DNA of 64,000 nt, from the NCBI RefSeq assembly GCF_900090105.1, contig NZ_FMDM01000006.1:1-64000 (forward strand). Direction: 5' to 3'. The notes below the pieces were generated by a model. It was not told the DNA's origin and did not search any database. It was given only the letters and a program-made list of their open reading frames with translations. Shown piece by piece: positions 34,496-43,294 of the stretch. A program made the translations under genes and the position numbers. Each line of letters starts with the position of its first letter. Position 1 is the first letter of the stretch. The stretch comes from Micromonospora humi. GTDB lineage: Bacteria > Actinomycetota > Actinomycetes > Mycobacteriales > Micromonosporaceae.

Positions 34496-35530
34496 TCAGC
34501 CGTCGAGCCGGCGGACCATGTTCATGATGGTCTCGACCTGGGCCCCGCCCTTGATCGGGTAGTTCGTGAAGCCGAGGTAGCCCCACCAGTCCCAGCAGCC
34601 GTTCGGGTTCACCGCGGTGGCGGTCGCCTGCGGATAGAGCACGATCAGCCGGTTGGTGTCGGCGTACTGGTTGAGGTTGGCCCGGTCGACGAAGGCGGTG
34701 CCGACCTTCGCGTACCCCTGGGCGCAGCCGTGCAGGGCGACCAGCAGCCGGCAGGTGGTGCCGGCGGCGCAGGCGCTCGGCACGTACGCGAAGCCGTTGG
34801 CGTCCATGCTCAACCCGTTGGCCCAGCCGTTGACCGCGAAGCTGTCCTGGCTGAATCGGATCAGGCTGCCGCTGAGCGGTCCGGTGTTCGGTGCGGCGAC
34901 CGAGCCGAGCAGGTGGCCGAGGAAGGCGCCCTGCGGGTCGGTGCCGCAGTCGGCGAGGTACGGCGAGGCGGTGGCGGTGCAGCCGACCGTGCCGTAGGGG
35001 GTGACCCAGGAGTGCCCGGCCGTGCTGCCGGAGTCGTAGCGGACCCGAGCGCCGAAGTCCTGGTAGTACCGGACCAGGTCGTCGCTGACCGATTTCTTCA
35101 CGGTGGCGTCGCTGTTGCCGTGGTAGACGTACACCGGCTGGCCGGAGAGGTTGCCGGTGCCGTCGATCCAGCCGTACCCGGCCCAGGTCCGGGTGTACGC
35201 CTCCAGGTTGCCCAGGTAGGTGGGGTAGATGTTGTCGCCGCAGCCGTAGAGCGCCTGCGGGATGGTGTTCTGCGCGCAGTAGTACGGCCCGGCCGCGAAG
35301 ATCGCCGCGCCCCGGATCCGGGCCGAGTAGGCGACCTGCAGCTGGGTGGCCAGGTAGCCGCCGGAGGAGACCCCGGCGACGTAGACGGCGGAGACCGGGT
35401 ACGCGCGCAGCGTGCCGGCGACCGGCGGTCTGGTGGACGGCGCGCCCGCGGCCCGGGCGGCGACCCCGCCGGGCAGGATCAGCAGGAGCGCGGCGGCGAG
35501 GGTGGTGACGGCTTTCCACGGTGTCTGCAT
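34496..35530 (-). CDS. Secreted PHB-depolymerase-type esterase with circularly permuted active site
   Basis: A 344-residue secreted protein: signal peptide to about residue 29, then the lipase box GVSSG with Ser55, Asp141 in YHGNSDATV, His173 in TAGHSW, and the oxyanion motif ALHGC at about 265-269. The oxyanion motif follows the lipase box instead of preceding it, which is the type 2 order of extracellular polyhydroxyalkanoate depolymerases. It probably hydrolyses short-chain polyesters or related esters. No substrate-binding domain follows. The ATG at 35530 has GGGAG 6 bases upstream. Confidence 0.85.
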   Translation of the reverse strand: MQTPWKAVTTLAAALLLILPGGVAARAAGAPSTRPPVAGTLRAYPVSAVYVAGVSSGGYLATQLQVAYSARIRGAAIFAAGPYYCAQNTIPQALYGCGDNIYPTYLGNLEAYTRTWAGYGWIDGTGNLSGQPVYVYHGNSDATVKKSVSDDLVRYYQDFGARVRYDSGSTAGHSWVTPYGTVGCTATASPYLADCGTDPQGAFLGHLLGSVAAPNTGPLSGSLIRFSQDSFAVNGWANGLSMDANGFAYVPSACAAGTTCRLLVALHGCAQGYAKVGTAFVDRANLNQYADTNRLIVLYPQATATAVNPNGCWDWWGYLGFTNYPIKGGAQVETIMNMVRRLDG

Positions 35531-35690
35531 GGCATGCTCCCGTCCGGGTGCCGGCGGGACGACCGGCGTGCCGGCACCGTAGCGTGACATTGACCACAGC
35601 AGATATCCGCGTGGTCGACACGTCGCCGGTCACCACGGTGTGGCGCACCCACCGGGCTTAACGAATCGCTACGGAGGGTAAAGGCAGATC

Positions 35691-36122
35691 ATGGGACAGT
35701 TGCGCACGTCGCCGCCACCGCCGCAGGCCGCCGAGCTGGAGCGGTGGGTGCTCGACACCCCCGAGGAGCTCCGTGACGTGCGGGCCTCGTTGCGCGACGC
35801 ACTCAACCGGCACGGCCTCGTGCAGGGCGAGGACCTGGACGAGGTGCCGCACATGGTGCTGCTCGTCGCCACCGAGCTGTCCAGCAACGCGCTGCGGCAC
35901 GGGCGGCCGCCCACCATCGTCACGCTGCTGTGCACCGACGACCGGTTCCTGCTCGACGTGGCCGACCACGACGTCAGCTCGGTGCCGGAGCTGACCGACA
36001 TCAGCCCGACGGACTCCGGCGGACGCGGGCTGTTCCTGGCCCAGTCGATCTCGTTGGACGTCGGCTGGTACGCCACCGAGACCACCAAGCACATCTGGGC
36101 CTCGTTCCCGCGAAAGGGGTAG
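35691..36122 (+). CDS. RsbW-like ATPase (anti-sigma factor type)
   Basis: A 143-residue single HATPase_c_2 domain. The N box is ELSSNALRHG (Asn66) and the G1-type box is SPTDSGGRGLFL. Such proteins are common in actinobacteria, where they bind anti-sigma-antagonists or act as serine kinases in partner-switching. No partner gene is adjacent. The start ATG follows a GGAGG-like site. It ends 3 bp before the convergent aldo/keto reductase gene. Confidence 0.88.
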   Translation: MGQLRTSPPPPQAAELERWVLDTPEELRDVRASLRDALNRHGLVQGEDLDEVPHMVLLVATELSSNALRHGRPPTIVTLLCTDDRFLLDVADHDVSSVPELTDISPTDSGGRGLFLAQSISLDVGWYATETTKHIWASFPRKG

Positions 36123-36125
36123 CGC

Positions 36126-37103
36126 TCAGAAACCGGACACCGGGTGCGGAACGTACGGCGCCTCCAGCTCCGCCACCTCGGCGTCGGTCAGCTCCAGCTC
36201 CAGCGCGGCGACCGCGTCGGTCAGGTGGTGCGGCTTCGTCGCGCCGACGATCGGCGCGGTCACCGCCGGGTGGCGCGCCACCCAGGCCAGCGCGACCTGC
36301 GCGCGCGGCACGCCCCGCTGCGCGGCCACCCGGCCCACCGCGTCGACCACGGCCCGGTCGTGCTCCTCGGTGCGCGCGTAGAGCGTGCGACCGAACTCGT
36401 CGGTCTCCGCCCGCGCCGTCCGCTCCCCCGGGTCACGGGTCAGCAGGCCCCGGGCCAGCGGGCTCCACGGGATCACCGCGACCCCCTCGTCGAGGCAGAG
36501 CGGCAGCATCTCCCGCTCCTCCTCGCGGTAGAGCAGGTTGTAGTGGTTCTGCATGGAGACGAACCGGGTCCAGCCGTGCCGCTCGGCGGCCCGGAGCGCC
36601 TTCGCGAACTGCCACGCGTACATCGACGAGGCGCCGAGGTAGCGGACCTTGCCGGCCCGGACCAGGTCGTGCAGCGCCTCCATGGTCTCCTCGATCGGGG
36701 TGGCCGGGTCGAGGCGGTGGATCTGGTAGAGGTCGACGTAGTCGGTGCCGAGCCGGCGCAGACTCGCGTCGATCTCGCTCATGATGTGCTTGCGGGACAG
36801 CCCACCCCGGTTCGGCCCGGAGCCCATCCGGCCGTGCACCTTGGTCGCGATCACCACGTCCTCGCGGTCGGCGAAGTCCTTCAGCGCCCGGCCGACGATC
36901 TCCTCGCTGGTGCCGTCGGAGTAGACGTTGGCGGTGTCGAAGAAGTTCACCCCCAGCTCCAGCGCCTGCTTGATGAAGGGGCGGGCGTCGTCCTCCGGCA
37001 GCGACCAGGGATGCGTGCCCCGCCCCGGCTCGCCGTAGCTCATGCAACCCAGGCAGAGCCGGGACACCTGAAGGCCGGTGGAGCCGAACGTCACGTAGTC
37101 CAT
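36126..37103 (-). CDS. Aldo/keto reductase
   Basis: A 325-residue NADPH-dependent oxidoreductase with the barrel signature: catalytic tetrad Asp56 and Tyr61 ([12 protein letters not shown]), Lys88 (VIATKVHG) and His129 (LYQIHRLD). The C-terminal cofactor segment is [13 protein letters not shown]. It resembles YajO/YhdN-type general reductases. The substrate is unknown. Confidence 0.92.
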   Translation of the reverse strand: MDYVTFGSTGLQVSRLCLGCMSYGEPGRGTHPWSLPEDDARPFIKQALELGVNFFDTANVYSDGTSEEIVGRALKDFADREDVVIATKVHGRMGSGPNRGGLSRKHIMSEIDASLRRLGTDYVDLYQIHRLDPATPIEETMEALHDLVRAGKVRYLGASSMYAWQFAKALRAAERHGWTRFVSMQNHYNLLYREEEREMLPLCLDEGVAVIPWSPLARGLLTRDPGERTARAETDEFGRTLYARTEEHDRAVVDAVGRVAAQRGVPRAQVALAWVARHPAVTAPIVGATKPHHLTDAVAALELELTDAEVAELEAPYVPHPVSGF

Positions 37104-37148
37104 CCGTCCATCACACCACCGGCCGGCGGCGGCCGCAGTCCCGGCGGA

Positions 37149-37640
37149 TCAGTCGCCGTGCTCCGCGGTGGCCGCCGGGACGTCGCCCCAGACCGCCTTC
37201 GCGCCCGAGTCGCCCACCCGGTAGACCTGCACCAGGTTCGCCGCGGCCACCACCACCGCGAGCACGGCCACCACCACGCCCAGCGCGCCGGACCCGGCCC
37301 TCGGCCCGTCACCGGCCGGCCGCTCCGCCCGGCGGTGCAGCCAGACCAGCGCGACCGCGGCGACCAGCAGCGGCAGCGCGAACCAGATCAACTGGTCGCC
37401 CAGCTCGGCGTGCCGCCCCGGGTCGCCGACCCGGCGTTCCAGGTTCTCCCCGCTCTCGGTGGCCAGCGGGATCGCGGCGGTGGCCAGCGCCGCGACCAGC
37501 ACCACGAGCCAGCCGAAGCGTCCCCGCCAGACGGGTCGGACGGCCAGCGCCACCACGCCGAGCGCGGCCAGCGGCAGCAGCACCACCACGGCGTGCACCA
37601 CCAGCGGGTGCAACGGCAGTCCGTTCACGGAGTCGGGCAC
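37149..37640 (-). CDS. DUF2231-type membrane protein
   Basis: A 163-residue protein starting MPDSVNGLPLHPLVVHAVVVLLPLA, the start pattern of DUF2231 proteins, with four membrane helices and conserved His residues near the first helix. Some relatives are proposed to bind heme or sit in electron-transfer contexts, but the function is not settled. It precedes the two-component system on the same strand. Confidence 0.85.
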   Translation of the reverse strand: MPDSVNGLPLHPLVVHAVVVLLPLAALGVVALAVRPVWRGRFGWLVVLVAALATAAIPLATESGENLERRVGDPGRHAELGDQLIWFALPLLVAAVALVWLHRRAERPAGDGPRAGSGALGVVVAVLAVVVAAANLVQVYRVGDSGAKAVWGDVPAATAEHGD

Positions 37641-37725
37641 GGTGATCTCCTCGGCGGTCGGGGTCCGATCCGGCTCCCACAGTGCCCGGCGTTTCTTGCG
37701 AAGTTCTTACCTCCCGAGCGCCCGC

Positions 37726-38916
37726 TCAGGCGGGCGGCAGCGACACGGTGAAGGTGGCGCCGCGCCCCGGCGCGCCGCTCACCTCGACGGCGCCGCGGTG
37801 CGCCCGCGCCACGTGCTGGACCAGGGCGAGGCCGAGACCGAACCGCCGGCCCGCACCGGCCGTGCCGTGCGCGAACCGCGCGAACAGCCGGTCCGCCTCC
37901 GCCGGGTCCAGACCGACTCCGTCGTCGGCGACCTCCGCGACGACCCGCCCGTCGCGACGGGCCACGGTGACGGTGACGTGACCGCCCGCCGGCACGTGGC
38001 CGACGGCGTTGTCCACGAGCGCGGTCAGCGCCCGGCGCAGGGCCGGCCGGGCGCCCCGGACCGGCGCCGGACCGCCGGTCACCCACCGCAGCTCCACCTG
38101 CCGGCCCGAGGCGTACGCGGACATGCTCTCCACCACCTCGCGGGCCACCTCGGCCAGGTCCACCTCGGTGTCCGGCAGCGGCTGGTGCTCGGCGGCGGCC
38201 GACACCAGCAGGTCCTCGACCACCTCTCCGAGCGCCCGGGTGTCCGCCACGAGCTGGTCGAGCTGCCCGGCCAGCCGGTCCGCCGGCTGGTCCCGGGCGC
38301 GCCGGGCCAGCAGTTGCGCCCGGGTGTGCAGCACGGTCAGCGGGGCCCGCAGCTCGTGCGAGGCGTCCGCCACGAACCGGCGCTGCATGCCGAGCGCGGC
38401 GGCCAGCGGGGCGACCGCCCGCCGGGCCAGCAGCGTGGCCGTGACCAGCGCGCCGGCCAGCCCGGCCAGCTCGGCGGCCAGCAACGCGAGGCCGAGCTGC
38501 CCCTGCCGCCGACGCAGCGGGGCCAGGTCGGCGGCGACCGCCCAGCGGGTGCCGTCCGGCCGGCGCTCCACCGCCACCCGGACCGGCCGGTCGTCGCCGG
38601 CCGTCGCGTCGCGGCGGCCGGGCGCACCGCGTACCGCCTGGTCGAGCACCCGGGTCAGCTCCGGCGACGCGCCCGGGGTCACCTCGACGGCCGGGTCGCC
38701 GGGGCGCTGCCGGGCCAGGAACTGCCCGGGCGGCGGGTCGTCCACGTCCTCGGCGGCGGCCAGCACCCGACTCAGCTCGCCGTCCAGCGCCCGCGACTCC
38801 TGGCGGCTGGTCAACACGTACATCAGCGCGCCGACCAGCAGCAGGACCAGCCCGATGGCGCCGGCGGTGTGGACCACGCTGCATCGGCGGGCGCGGGCGA
38901 GGCGGGCCTCGTCCAC
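37726..38916 (-). CDS. Sensor histidine kinase
   Basis: A 396-residue kinase: a membrane helix near residues 20-36, an extracellular loop, a second helix around 142-163, a HisKA domain with His187 (ADASHELRAPLTV) and an HATPase domain (NAVGHVPAGG, ADDGVGLD, GLGLALVQ). No HAMP domain is obvious. It starts 2 bp after the end of the response regulator gene. It is orphan in terms of signal. Confidence 0.93.
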   Translation of the reverse strand: MDEARLARARRCSVVHTAGAIGLVLLLVGALMYVLTSRQESRALDGELSRVLAAAEDVDDPPPGQFLARQRPGDPAVEVTPGASPELTRVLDQAVRGAPGRRDATAGDDRPVRVAVERRPDGTRWAVAADLAPLRRRQGQLGLALLAAELAGLAGALVTATLLARRAVAPLAAALGMQRRFVADASHELRAPLTVLHTRAQLLARRARDQPADRLAGQLDQLVADTRALGEVVEDLLVSAAAEHQPLPDTEVDLAEVAREVVESMSAYASGRQVELRWVTGGPAPVRGARPALRRALTALVDNAVGHVPAGGHVTVTVARRDGRVVAEVADDGVGLDPAEADRLFARFAHGTAGAGRRFGLGLALVQHVARAHRGAVEVSGAPGRGATFTVSLPPA

Positions 38917-38918
38917 GC

Positions 38919-39596
38919 CTAGCCGGCCCCGAGCCGGTAGCCCAGCCCGTGCACCGTGCGGACGGCGTCCCGGCCCAGCTTGCGGCGCAGGTGGTGGACG
39001 CAGGCGTCGACAGTGCCCGGCGCGTCGGCCCGGTCGAACGCCGCGCTGAGCAACTCCGCCCGGGTGAAGACCTTGCGGGGCCGACCGGCGAGGGCGTGCA
39101 GCACGGCGAACTCGCGGGCGGAGAGCGGAATCTCCTCGGCGCCGTCGACCACCCGGCGGTTGCCCACGTCGAGCCGGCGGCGGCCCAGCGGCAACCAGCC
39201 CGCGCCGTCCGGGTGCCGGCGGCGCAACGCCCGGAGCCGGGCCGTCAGCTCCGCCACCTCGAACGGCTTGACGAGATAGTCCTCCGCACCGGCGTCCAGG
39301 CCGGCCACCCGGTCCTGCACCGCGCCCCGGGCGGTGAGCAGCAGCACCGGGCAGGTGACGCCGTTCGCCCGCAGCCGGGCGACCAGTTCCAGGCCGTCCA
39401 GGGCCGGCAGCCCTCGGTCGACCACCATCACCTGGTAGTCCCGGGTCAGCGCGCGGTGCAGGCCGAGGTGACCGTCGCCGGCCACCTCGACCTCGTACCC
39501 CTCGTCGGCGAGCAGGTCGGCGAGGAGCCCGGACAGGGCCCGGTCGTCCTCGACCAGCAGCAGGCGGGGGCGGTTCTCCACCGGCCCAGTATTCAC
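38919..39596 (-). CDS. OmpR-family response regulator
   Basis: A 225-residue regulator with receiver Asp17/Asp18, phospho-acceptor Asp60 (VMVVDRGLP), Lys109-type KPFE and an OmpR winged helix ending VRTVHGLGYRL. It is co-transcribed with the histidine kinase directly downstream. The target genes are unknown; the DUF2231 gene downstream is a candidate. Confidence 0.93.
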   Translation of the reverse strand: MNTGPVENRPRLLLVEDDRALSGLLADLLADEGYEVEVAGDGHLGLHRALTRDYQVMVVDRGLPALDGLELVARLRANGVTCPVLLLTARGAVQDRVAGLDAGAEDYLVKPFEVAELTARLRALRRRHPDGAGWLPLGRRRLDVGNRRVVDGAEEIPLSAREFAVLHALAGRPRKVFTRAELLSAAFDRADAPGTVDACVHHLRRKLGRDAVRTVHGLGYRLGAG

Positions 39597-39612
39597 CCGG
39601 TGACGGGGCGCT

Positions 39613-40458
39613 TCAGCGGTCCCCGGCCGGGATCGGGTCGTCGTACTGGCCGGACGGGCCGGCCAGCGGCTCGCCGCCGACCAGCGGCCAGGCGTTGGGC
39701 GTGCAGCCGTGCAGGCCGAGCGTCTGCTGCACCATCACCGGGGCCGGGCCGCCGGCCCGGGGGCAGCGCTCGTGGCCGTGGCCGAGCCGGTGACCCACCT
39801 CGTGGTTGAGCAGGTACTGCCGGTAGAGGTCGAGGTCGGGCACGTGCGGCACCCCGTACACCCAGCGGGCCACGTTGATCACGACCCGGTCGCCGTTGCG
39901 GCAGGACGTGTAGCGGTCGCTCGGGTCGCCGCACAGCTCGCCGCGGGTCACCGGCGTGGTCAGCAGCACGGTGAAGTCGGCCGGCTCGTCCCGGCCCACC
40001 CGTTGCAGCCGCCACCGGCCGTCGCCGGTCCAGCCCCGCCGGTCGGCGAGCGTCGCCGCGACCTCCCGGGCGAAGCGTTCCACGTCCACGTTGCGGATGC
40101 CGTCCTCCACGGCGACCCGGTACCGCAGCAACTCACCGGAGCGCCCGGCCACCGCGCCGACCGTGTCGGCGGTCCGGAAGCCGCCACCGCCGCGGGCGGG
40201 GTAGCTGATGCCGGGCGGCACCCGGCCGGCCACCGGGACCGGGGAGGGCGCGGCGGTCGCCGTCGACGGCCGCGCGTCGGGCACCGCCGCCGGCACGGTC
40301 CGCTCCACCCCGACCGAGGCCAGCAGGTCCGGGTGCCGGCGCACGGCGTACCCACCGCCGGCCGTGAGGCCGGTCACGACGAGGACCGCGACCAGCGCGC
40401 GAACGCCGGCCCGCGACCTCCGTCGCCGCCGATGCACGCCCCGGTCCCGCCCGCCCAC
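39613..40458 (-). CDS. DUF3152 protein with zinc-protease-like motif
   Basis: A 281-residue protein with an Arg-rich N-terminus, a single membrane helix (VRALVAVLVVTGLTAGGGYAV) and an extracellular DUF3152 domain. The domain contains HEVGHRLGHGHERC, a zinc metallopeptidase HExxH-like motif in which the catalytic Glu is kept. Paired cysteines (TSCRNG and ERCPRAGG) may form disulfides. It likely acts at the cell surface; the substrate is unknown. The GTG at 40458 has a GGAGAG site 4 bases upstream. It ends 17 bp from the response regulator gene. Confidence 0.85.
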   Translation of the reverse strand: MGGRDRGVHRRRRRSRAGVRALVAVLVVTGLTAGGGYAVRRHPDLLASVGVERTVPAAVPDARPSTATAAPSPVPVAGRVPPGISYPARGGGGFRTADTVGAVAGRSGELLRYRVAVEDGIRNVDVERFAREVAATLADRRGWTGDGRWRLQRVGRDEPADFTVLLTTPVTRGELCGDPSDRYTSCRNGDRVVINVARWVYGVPHVPDLDLYRQYLLNHEVGHRLGHGHERCPRAGGPAPVMVQQTLGLHGCTPNAWPLVGGEPLAGPSGQYDDPIPAGDR

Positions 40459-40598
40459 GTCGCTCTCCGTCCGTCGCACCGCCCGTGCTCCGCAGGAGAG
40501 TACGGACGCCGGCGCCGGTCGGTTGAACCGGTGGGCCGGGTACCGTCGGTGACGGGGTGGGCGACCTGCCGCCTGTCGGAGTCCAGGGAGAGCCACCC

Positions 40599-41789
40599 GT
40601 GTCCTCAGCCGAGCCGCTGCTCGACGCCGCCCTCGTGGCGGCGCGCGGCACCGACGTACGCGCCGCCGAGCGCGCCCTCGACGCGCTGGTGGTGGGCGAC
40701 GGGGCGGCGGTGGACGCGGCGCTGCTCACCCGCCTGTGCCGCACGTTGGGCCGGCTCTGGCCGCGCGGCTGGCAACCGGTCGACCTGGACCGGCTCGCCG
40801 CGCGCCGGCTCACCGCGCGCGGCGCCCGGCTGCTGCGCGACGCGTCGGCCGCCCAGCGGCGCGCGCTGCCCGACCCCGTCCCGGCCTGGTTCGACGAGCA
40901 GCTCGCCGACCTGGGCGCCCGCTGGGACACCGACGCGGGTTGGCTGGACCGCCGCGCCGACGGCGACCGGATCACCGCGCTGCGGGACGCGGTCGACGCG
41001 CTCGTCCTGGTCGAAGGGCTGCCCCCGATCGCGCTGCTCCGCCCGCCGCCGGGCGCCGCCGCCGTCCCGCTCGCCGCGGTGGCCCCCACCGGCTCCCGGA
41101 TGCTCGACCGGGTACGCGCGCTGCTGGCCAAGGCCGAGTCGACCGCCTACCCGGCCGAGGCGGAGGCGTTCACCGCGAAGGCGCAGGAGCTGATGGCCCG
41201 GCACAGCATCGACGCGGCGCTGCTCGACGCCACCGCCGAGCGCCCCGACCAACCGGGCGGGATGCGCCTGGGCACCGACGCCCCGTACGCGGCGGCGAAG
41301 GCACTGCTGATCCAGGAGGTGGCGGCCGCGAACCGGTGCGAGTCGGTCTGGTCCGACGACCTGGGCTTCGCCACCGTGCTCGGCTTCCCGGCCGACCTGG
41401 CCGCGGTGGAGCTGCTGCACACGTCGCTGCTGGTGCAGGCCACCGCCGCGATGCTGCGCGGCCGGGTCGGGCGGGGCAAGGGCGGCGGGCGGCGCACCAA
41501 GGGCTACGACGAGTCGTTCCTCAACGCGTTCGCGCTGCGCATCGGCGAACGGCTGCGGGCGGCCAGCACGGCGGCGGCCGAGGAACACACCGACGACCGG
41601 CTGCTGCCGGTGCTCGCGGCCCGCACGGACGCCGTCCGGGAACGCGCCGACCAGCTCTTCCCGGGCACCACCCGGCACCGCCTCCAGGTCCGCGACTCCG
41701 AGGGCTGGACCTCCGGCACCACCGCCGCCGACCGCGCCTCCCTCGACGCCAACCACCCCGCCCCCCGCCCGTTGCGCGGAGCCCGCTGA
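40599..41789 (+). CDS. DUF2786 domain protein
   Basis: A 396-residue protein. Central residues carry LLAKAESTAYPAEAEAF and AQELMARHSID, the DUF2786 pattern found in many actinobacterial and phage proteins of unknown function. The N-terminal ~170 residues are Ala/Arg-rich and helical. The C-terminus is basic. I start at GTG 40599 with GGGAG about 10 bases upstream; an upstream start at 40557 would add 14 residues. Function not known. Confidence 0.82.
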   Translation: MSSAEPLLDAALVAARGTDVRAAERALDALVVGDGAAVDAALLTRLCRTLGRLWPRGWQPVDLDRLAARRLTARGARLLRDASAAQRRALPDPVPAWFDEQLADLGARWDTDAGWLDRRADGDRITALRDAVDALVLVEGLPPIALLRPPPGAAAVPLAAVAPTGSRMLDRVRALLAKAESTAYPAEAEAFTAKAQELMARHSIDAALLDATAERPDQPGGMRLGTDAPYAAAKALLIQEVAAANRCESVWSDDLGFATVLGFPADLAAVELLHTSLLVQATAAMLRGRVGRGKGGGRRTKGYDESFLNAFALRIGERLRAASTAAAEEHTDDRLLPVLAARTDAVRERADQLFPGTTRHRLQVRDSEGWTSGTTAADRASLDANHPAPRPLRGAR

Positions 41790-41898
41790 ACCAGGCCCAC
41801 CTCGTCCTGCGGCGATCACGAACGGTGGGCCCGTGTTCAATCCATGCGGGCAATCACCAGGCGTGACAGCGACGTCGGGGCGAGCGGTGACCGCTCCG

Positions 41899-41922
41899 CG
41901 CCTTTGCTCTGCAGCTATCCGC
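41899..41922. repeat. Left arm of imperfect inverted repeat
   Basis: This arm reads CGCCTTTGCTCTGCAG then CTATCCGC. Its reverse complement reappears at 42003-42028 with a 2-base insertion (CCATATCCGC in place of CTATCCGC). The 80-base spacer between the arms has no gene. Confidence 0.75.
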
Positions 41923-42002
41923 GCAGCGGCTACGGAACGCCACCGAACCGGGCCATCACCGGCATCGGTGACTCTGACGTCAGCGCAGGTCAACTACCCG
42001 GT

Positions 42003-42028
42003 GCGGATATGGCTGCAGAGCAAAGGCG
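42003..42028. repeat. Right arm of imperfect inverted repeat
   Basis: Reads GCGGATATGG then CTGCAGAGCAAAGGCG, complementary to 41899-41922 over at least 16 uninterrupted bases plus the flanking AT-containing end. Transcribed RNA could form a long stem-loop. Confidence 0.75.
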
Positions 42029-42151
42029 TCCAGATGCTCGAGCCGCTCCTAGGCGATGCCATTACTCTCCGCATCCACCCCAACCGACCGCGCTGCGTAA
42101 CCGACCGCTGGATCAGCTCCAGCGGAGCAGGAGCAGCGGAAGGCCTTCAGG

Positions 42152-42355
42152 TCATCGCTTCTGCAAGGTGATCGACGCGTAATGGGCGAACCGCTCCACC
42201 GCCCAGTCGAACTGCGCACAGGCGTACCAGTCCTGGCACTGCAGGCAGCCGCGCCTCGGTCGGTCGGTAGAAGTAGTCCAATGAGCTTCGATGATGCGGT
42301 GGGCTTCGAAGACTTCGCGCGCTTCCGAAGCCGCACCTGGCTCATCGATCGGCAT
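42152..42355 (-). CDS. Small cysteine-containing hypothetical protein
   Basis: A 67-residue protein with GCLQCQDWYACAQFDWAVERF, a C-x2-C...C pattern that may bind a metal, and an acidic helical N-terminus. GGAAGGGG lies about 9 bases before the ATG at 42355. Small proteins of this kind sit next to short GntR regulators in actinomycetes; here one follows, divergently, at 42610. Function unknown and existence moderately supported. Confidence 0.5.
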   Translation of the reverse strand: MPIDEPGAASEAREVFEAHRIIEAHWTTSTDRPRRGCLQCQDWYACAQFDWAVERFAHYASITLQKR

Positions 42356-42455
42356 CGCGGACGCCCCTTCCCGAGCGATCACGAAAGGACCGCCGCAGGG
42401 GGCAGAGTCCTCGCGTCGTGCTCCCCCGCGGCGGGACGGACGGAGCCCTCGGATT

Positions 42456-42470
42456 GCTGAAGTCCAGGAG
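42456..42470 (+). repeat. Copy 1 of a duplicated 15-bp leader (GCTGAAGTCCAGGAG)
   Basis: The same 15 bases recur at 42587-42601, where they supply the ribosome binding site of the GntR gene. Copy 1 is followed by no start codon. The two copies bracket the iteron array, suggesting a local duplication or insertion. Confidence 0.8.
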
Positions 42471-42483
42471 CGCCCGACCGCTG

Positions 42484-42526
42484 TCTCACTGTATCCACTG
42501 TCTCACTGTAGTCAAGTTCTCACTGT
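42484..42526 (+). repeat. Three TCTCACTGT iterons at exact 17-bp spacing
   Basis: TCTCACTGT occurs at 42484, 42501 and 42518, a strict 17-bp period. Extra CACTGT and CCACT words lie between copies. The array lies about 85-125 bp ahead of the tiny GntR gene. It may be its operator, or an iteron-type binding site. Confidence 0.8.
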
Positions 42527-42586
42527 CTCCACTTTGCCGCGCTGCCCGCTTGTCCTCACCTGGTCCGGGCTGGAAACATGATCTCC

Positions 42587-42601
42587 GCTGAAGTCCAGGA
42601 G
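42587..42601 (+). repeat. Copy 2 of the duplicated 15-bp leader, with the GntR ribosome site
   Basis: Identical to 42456-42470. The AGGAG end lies about 9 bases before the ATG at 42610 and decides that start. Confidence 0.8.
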
Positions 42602-42609
42602 AGCTGATC

Positions 42610-42834
42610 ATGCCGACCCGACCACCGCACTACCGGCGCGTAGCCGACGACATCGAGGCCAGGATCCGTGCTGGCGACTACGCGCCCGGGCAACAGCTGC
42701 CGTCGGTGTCCGAGATCGGCGAGCGGTACAACGTCGCCCGATCGACGGCTTACCGGGCCGTGAAGGAACTGCACGCCCGCAATCTGATCTACGGACAGCA
42801 GGGGCAGGGCGTCTTCGTGGCCGAGCCCGAATAA
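42610..42834 (+). CDS. Minimal GntR-type winged-helix regulator, 74 residues
   Basis: The whole protein is one GntR DNA-binding domain: YRRVADDIEARIRAGDYAPGQQLPS, then NVARSTAYRAVKELHARNLI and GQGVFVAEPE. No effector domain is present. Such tiny GntR proteins are common in actinobacterial integrative elements (KorSA-like) and in developmental loci. It starts at ATG with AGGAG provided by the duplicated leader. The iteron array upstream is its likely binding region. Confidence 0.87.
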   Translation: MPTRPPHYRRVADDIEARIRAGDYAPGQQLPSVSEIGERYNVARSTAYRAVKELHARNLIYGQQGQGVFVAEPE

Positions 42835-42925
42835 GGAAACCGGTTCGACGTGTCGGATCGGGTCGGGCGGCTCCGACCCGTCTGCGAGGCGCCACCGACG
42901 GTGGCCCCGACCCGAGGAGTCAACC

Positions 42926-43294
42926 GTGAAGTACATGCTGCTGATCTGGAACCGGCCCGGCTTCGCCGACGAGCTGACCGAGGCGGAGCGCAACGCGATC
43001 TTCGGTGAGGTCGACGTCATCATGAAGGAGCTGACCGAGTCCGGCGAGCTGGTCGGCGGGGATGCGCTGGCGCACCCGTCGCAGACCCGCACGGTCCGGC
43101 CGGCGGCCGGCGGCACGGAGATCACCGACGGGCCGTTCGTGGAGAGCAAGGAGCAGTTCGCCGGCTACCTGACTGTCGACTGCGACACCCCGGAGCGGGC
43201 CGCCGAGATCGCCGCGCGCTGGCCGGACGTGCGCCACGGCTTCGGCGTGCTGGAGGTACGCGCGGTGATGGAACAGGCCGGGACGGAGATGTGA
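42926..43294 (+). CDS. YCII/DGPF-domain protein
   Basis: A 122-residue YciI-like protein with the DGPF motif (TEITDGPFVESKEQFAGY). DGPF proteins are encoded next to ECF42-group sigma factors and are thought to be their targets or cofactors. GTG start with CGAGGAG upstream. Its stop overlaps the start of the sigma factor gene (GTGA). Confidence 0.9.
   Translation: MKYMLLIWNRPGFADELTEAERNAIFGEVDVIMKELTESGELVGGDALAHPSQTRTVRPAAGGTEITDGPFVESKEQFAGYLTVDCDTPERAAEIAARWPDVRHGFGVLEVRAVMEQAGTEM

Larger units (their letters stand above)
41790..42151. other. Gene-poor stretch with an imperfect inverted repeat
   Basis: These 362 bases hold no convincing gene on either strand: the open frames across it lack a ribosome site and have unlikely composition. 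Two related arms of about 25 bases face each other (41899-41922 and 42003-42028). A degenerate direct repeat built on ATCACC...GTGAC...GACGTC is also visible (about 41853-41879 and 41955-41983). It may mark remnants of a recombination or mobile-element event. Confidence 0.5.

Noticed and set aside
41833..42182. Open frames of about 112 codons on the plus strand in the gene-poor stretch
   Set aside because: They run across the inverted repeat, lack ribosome sites and have no recognisable motifs.
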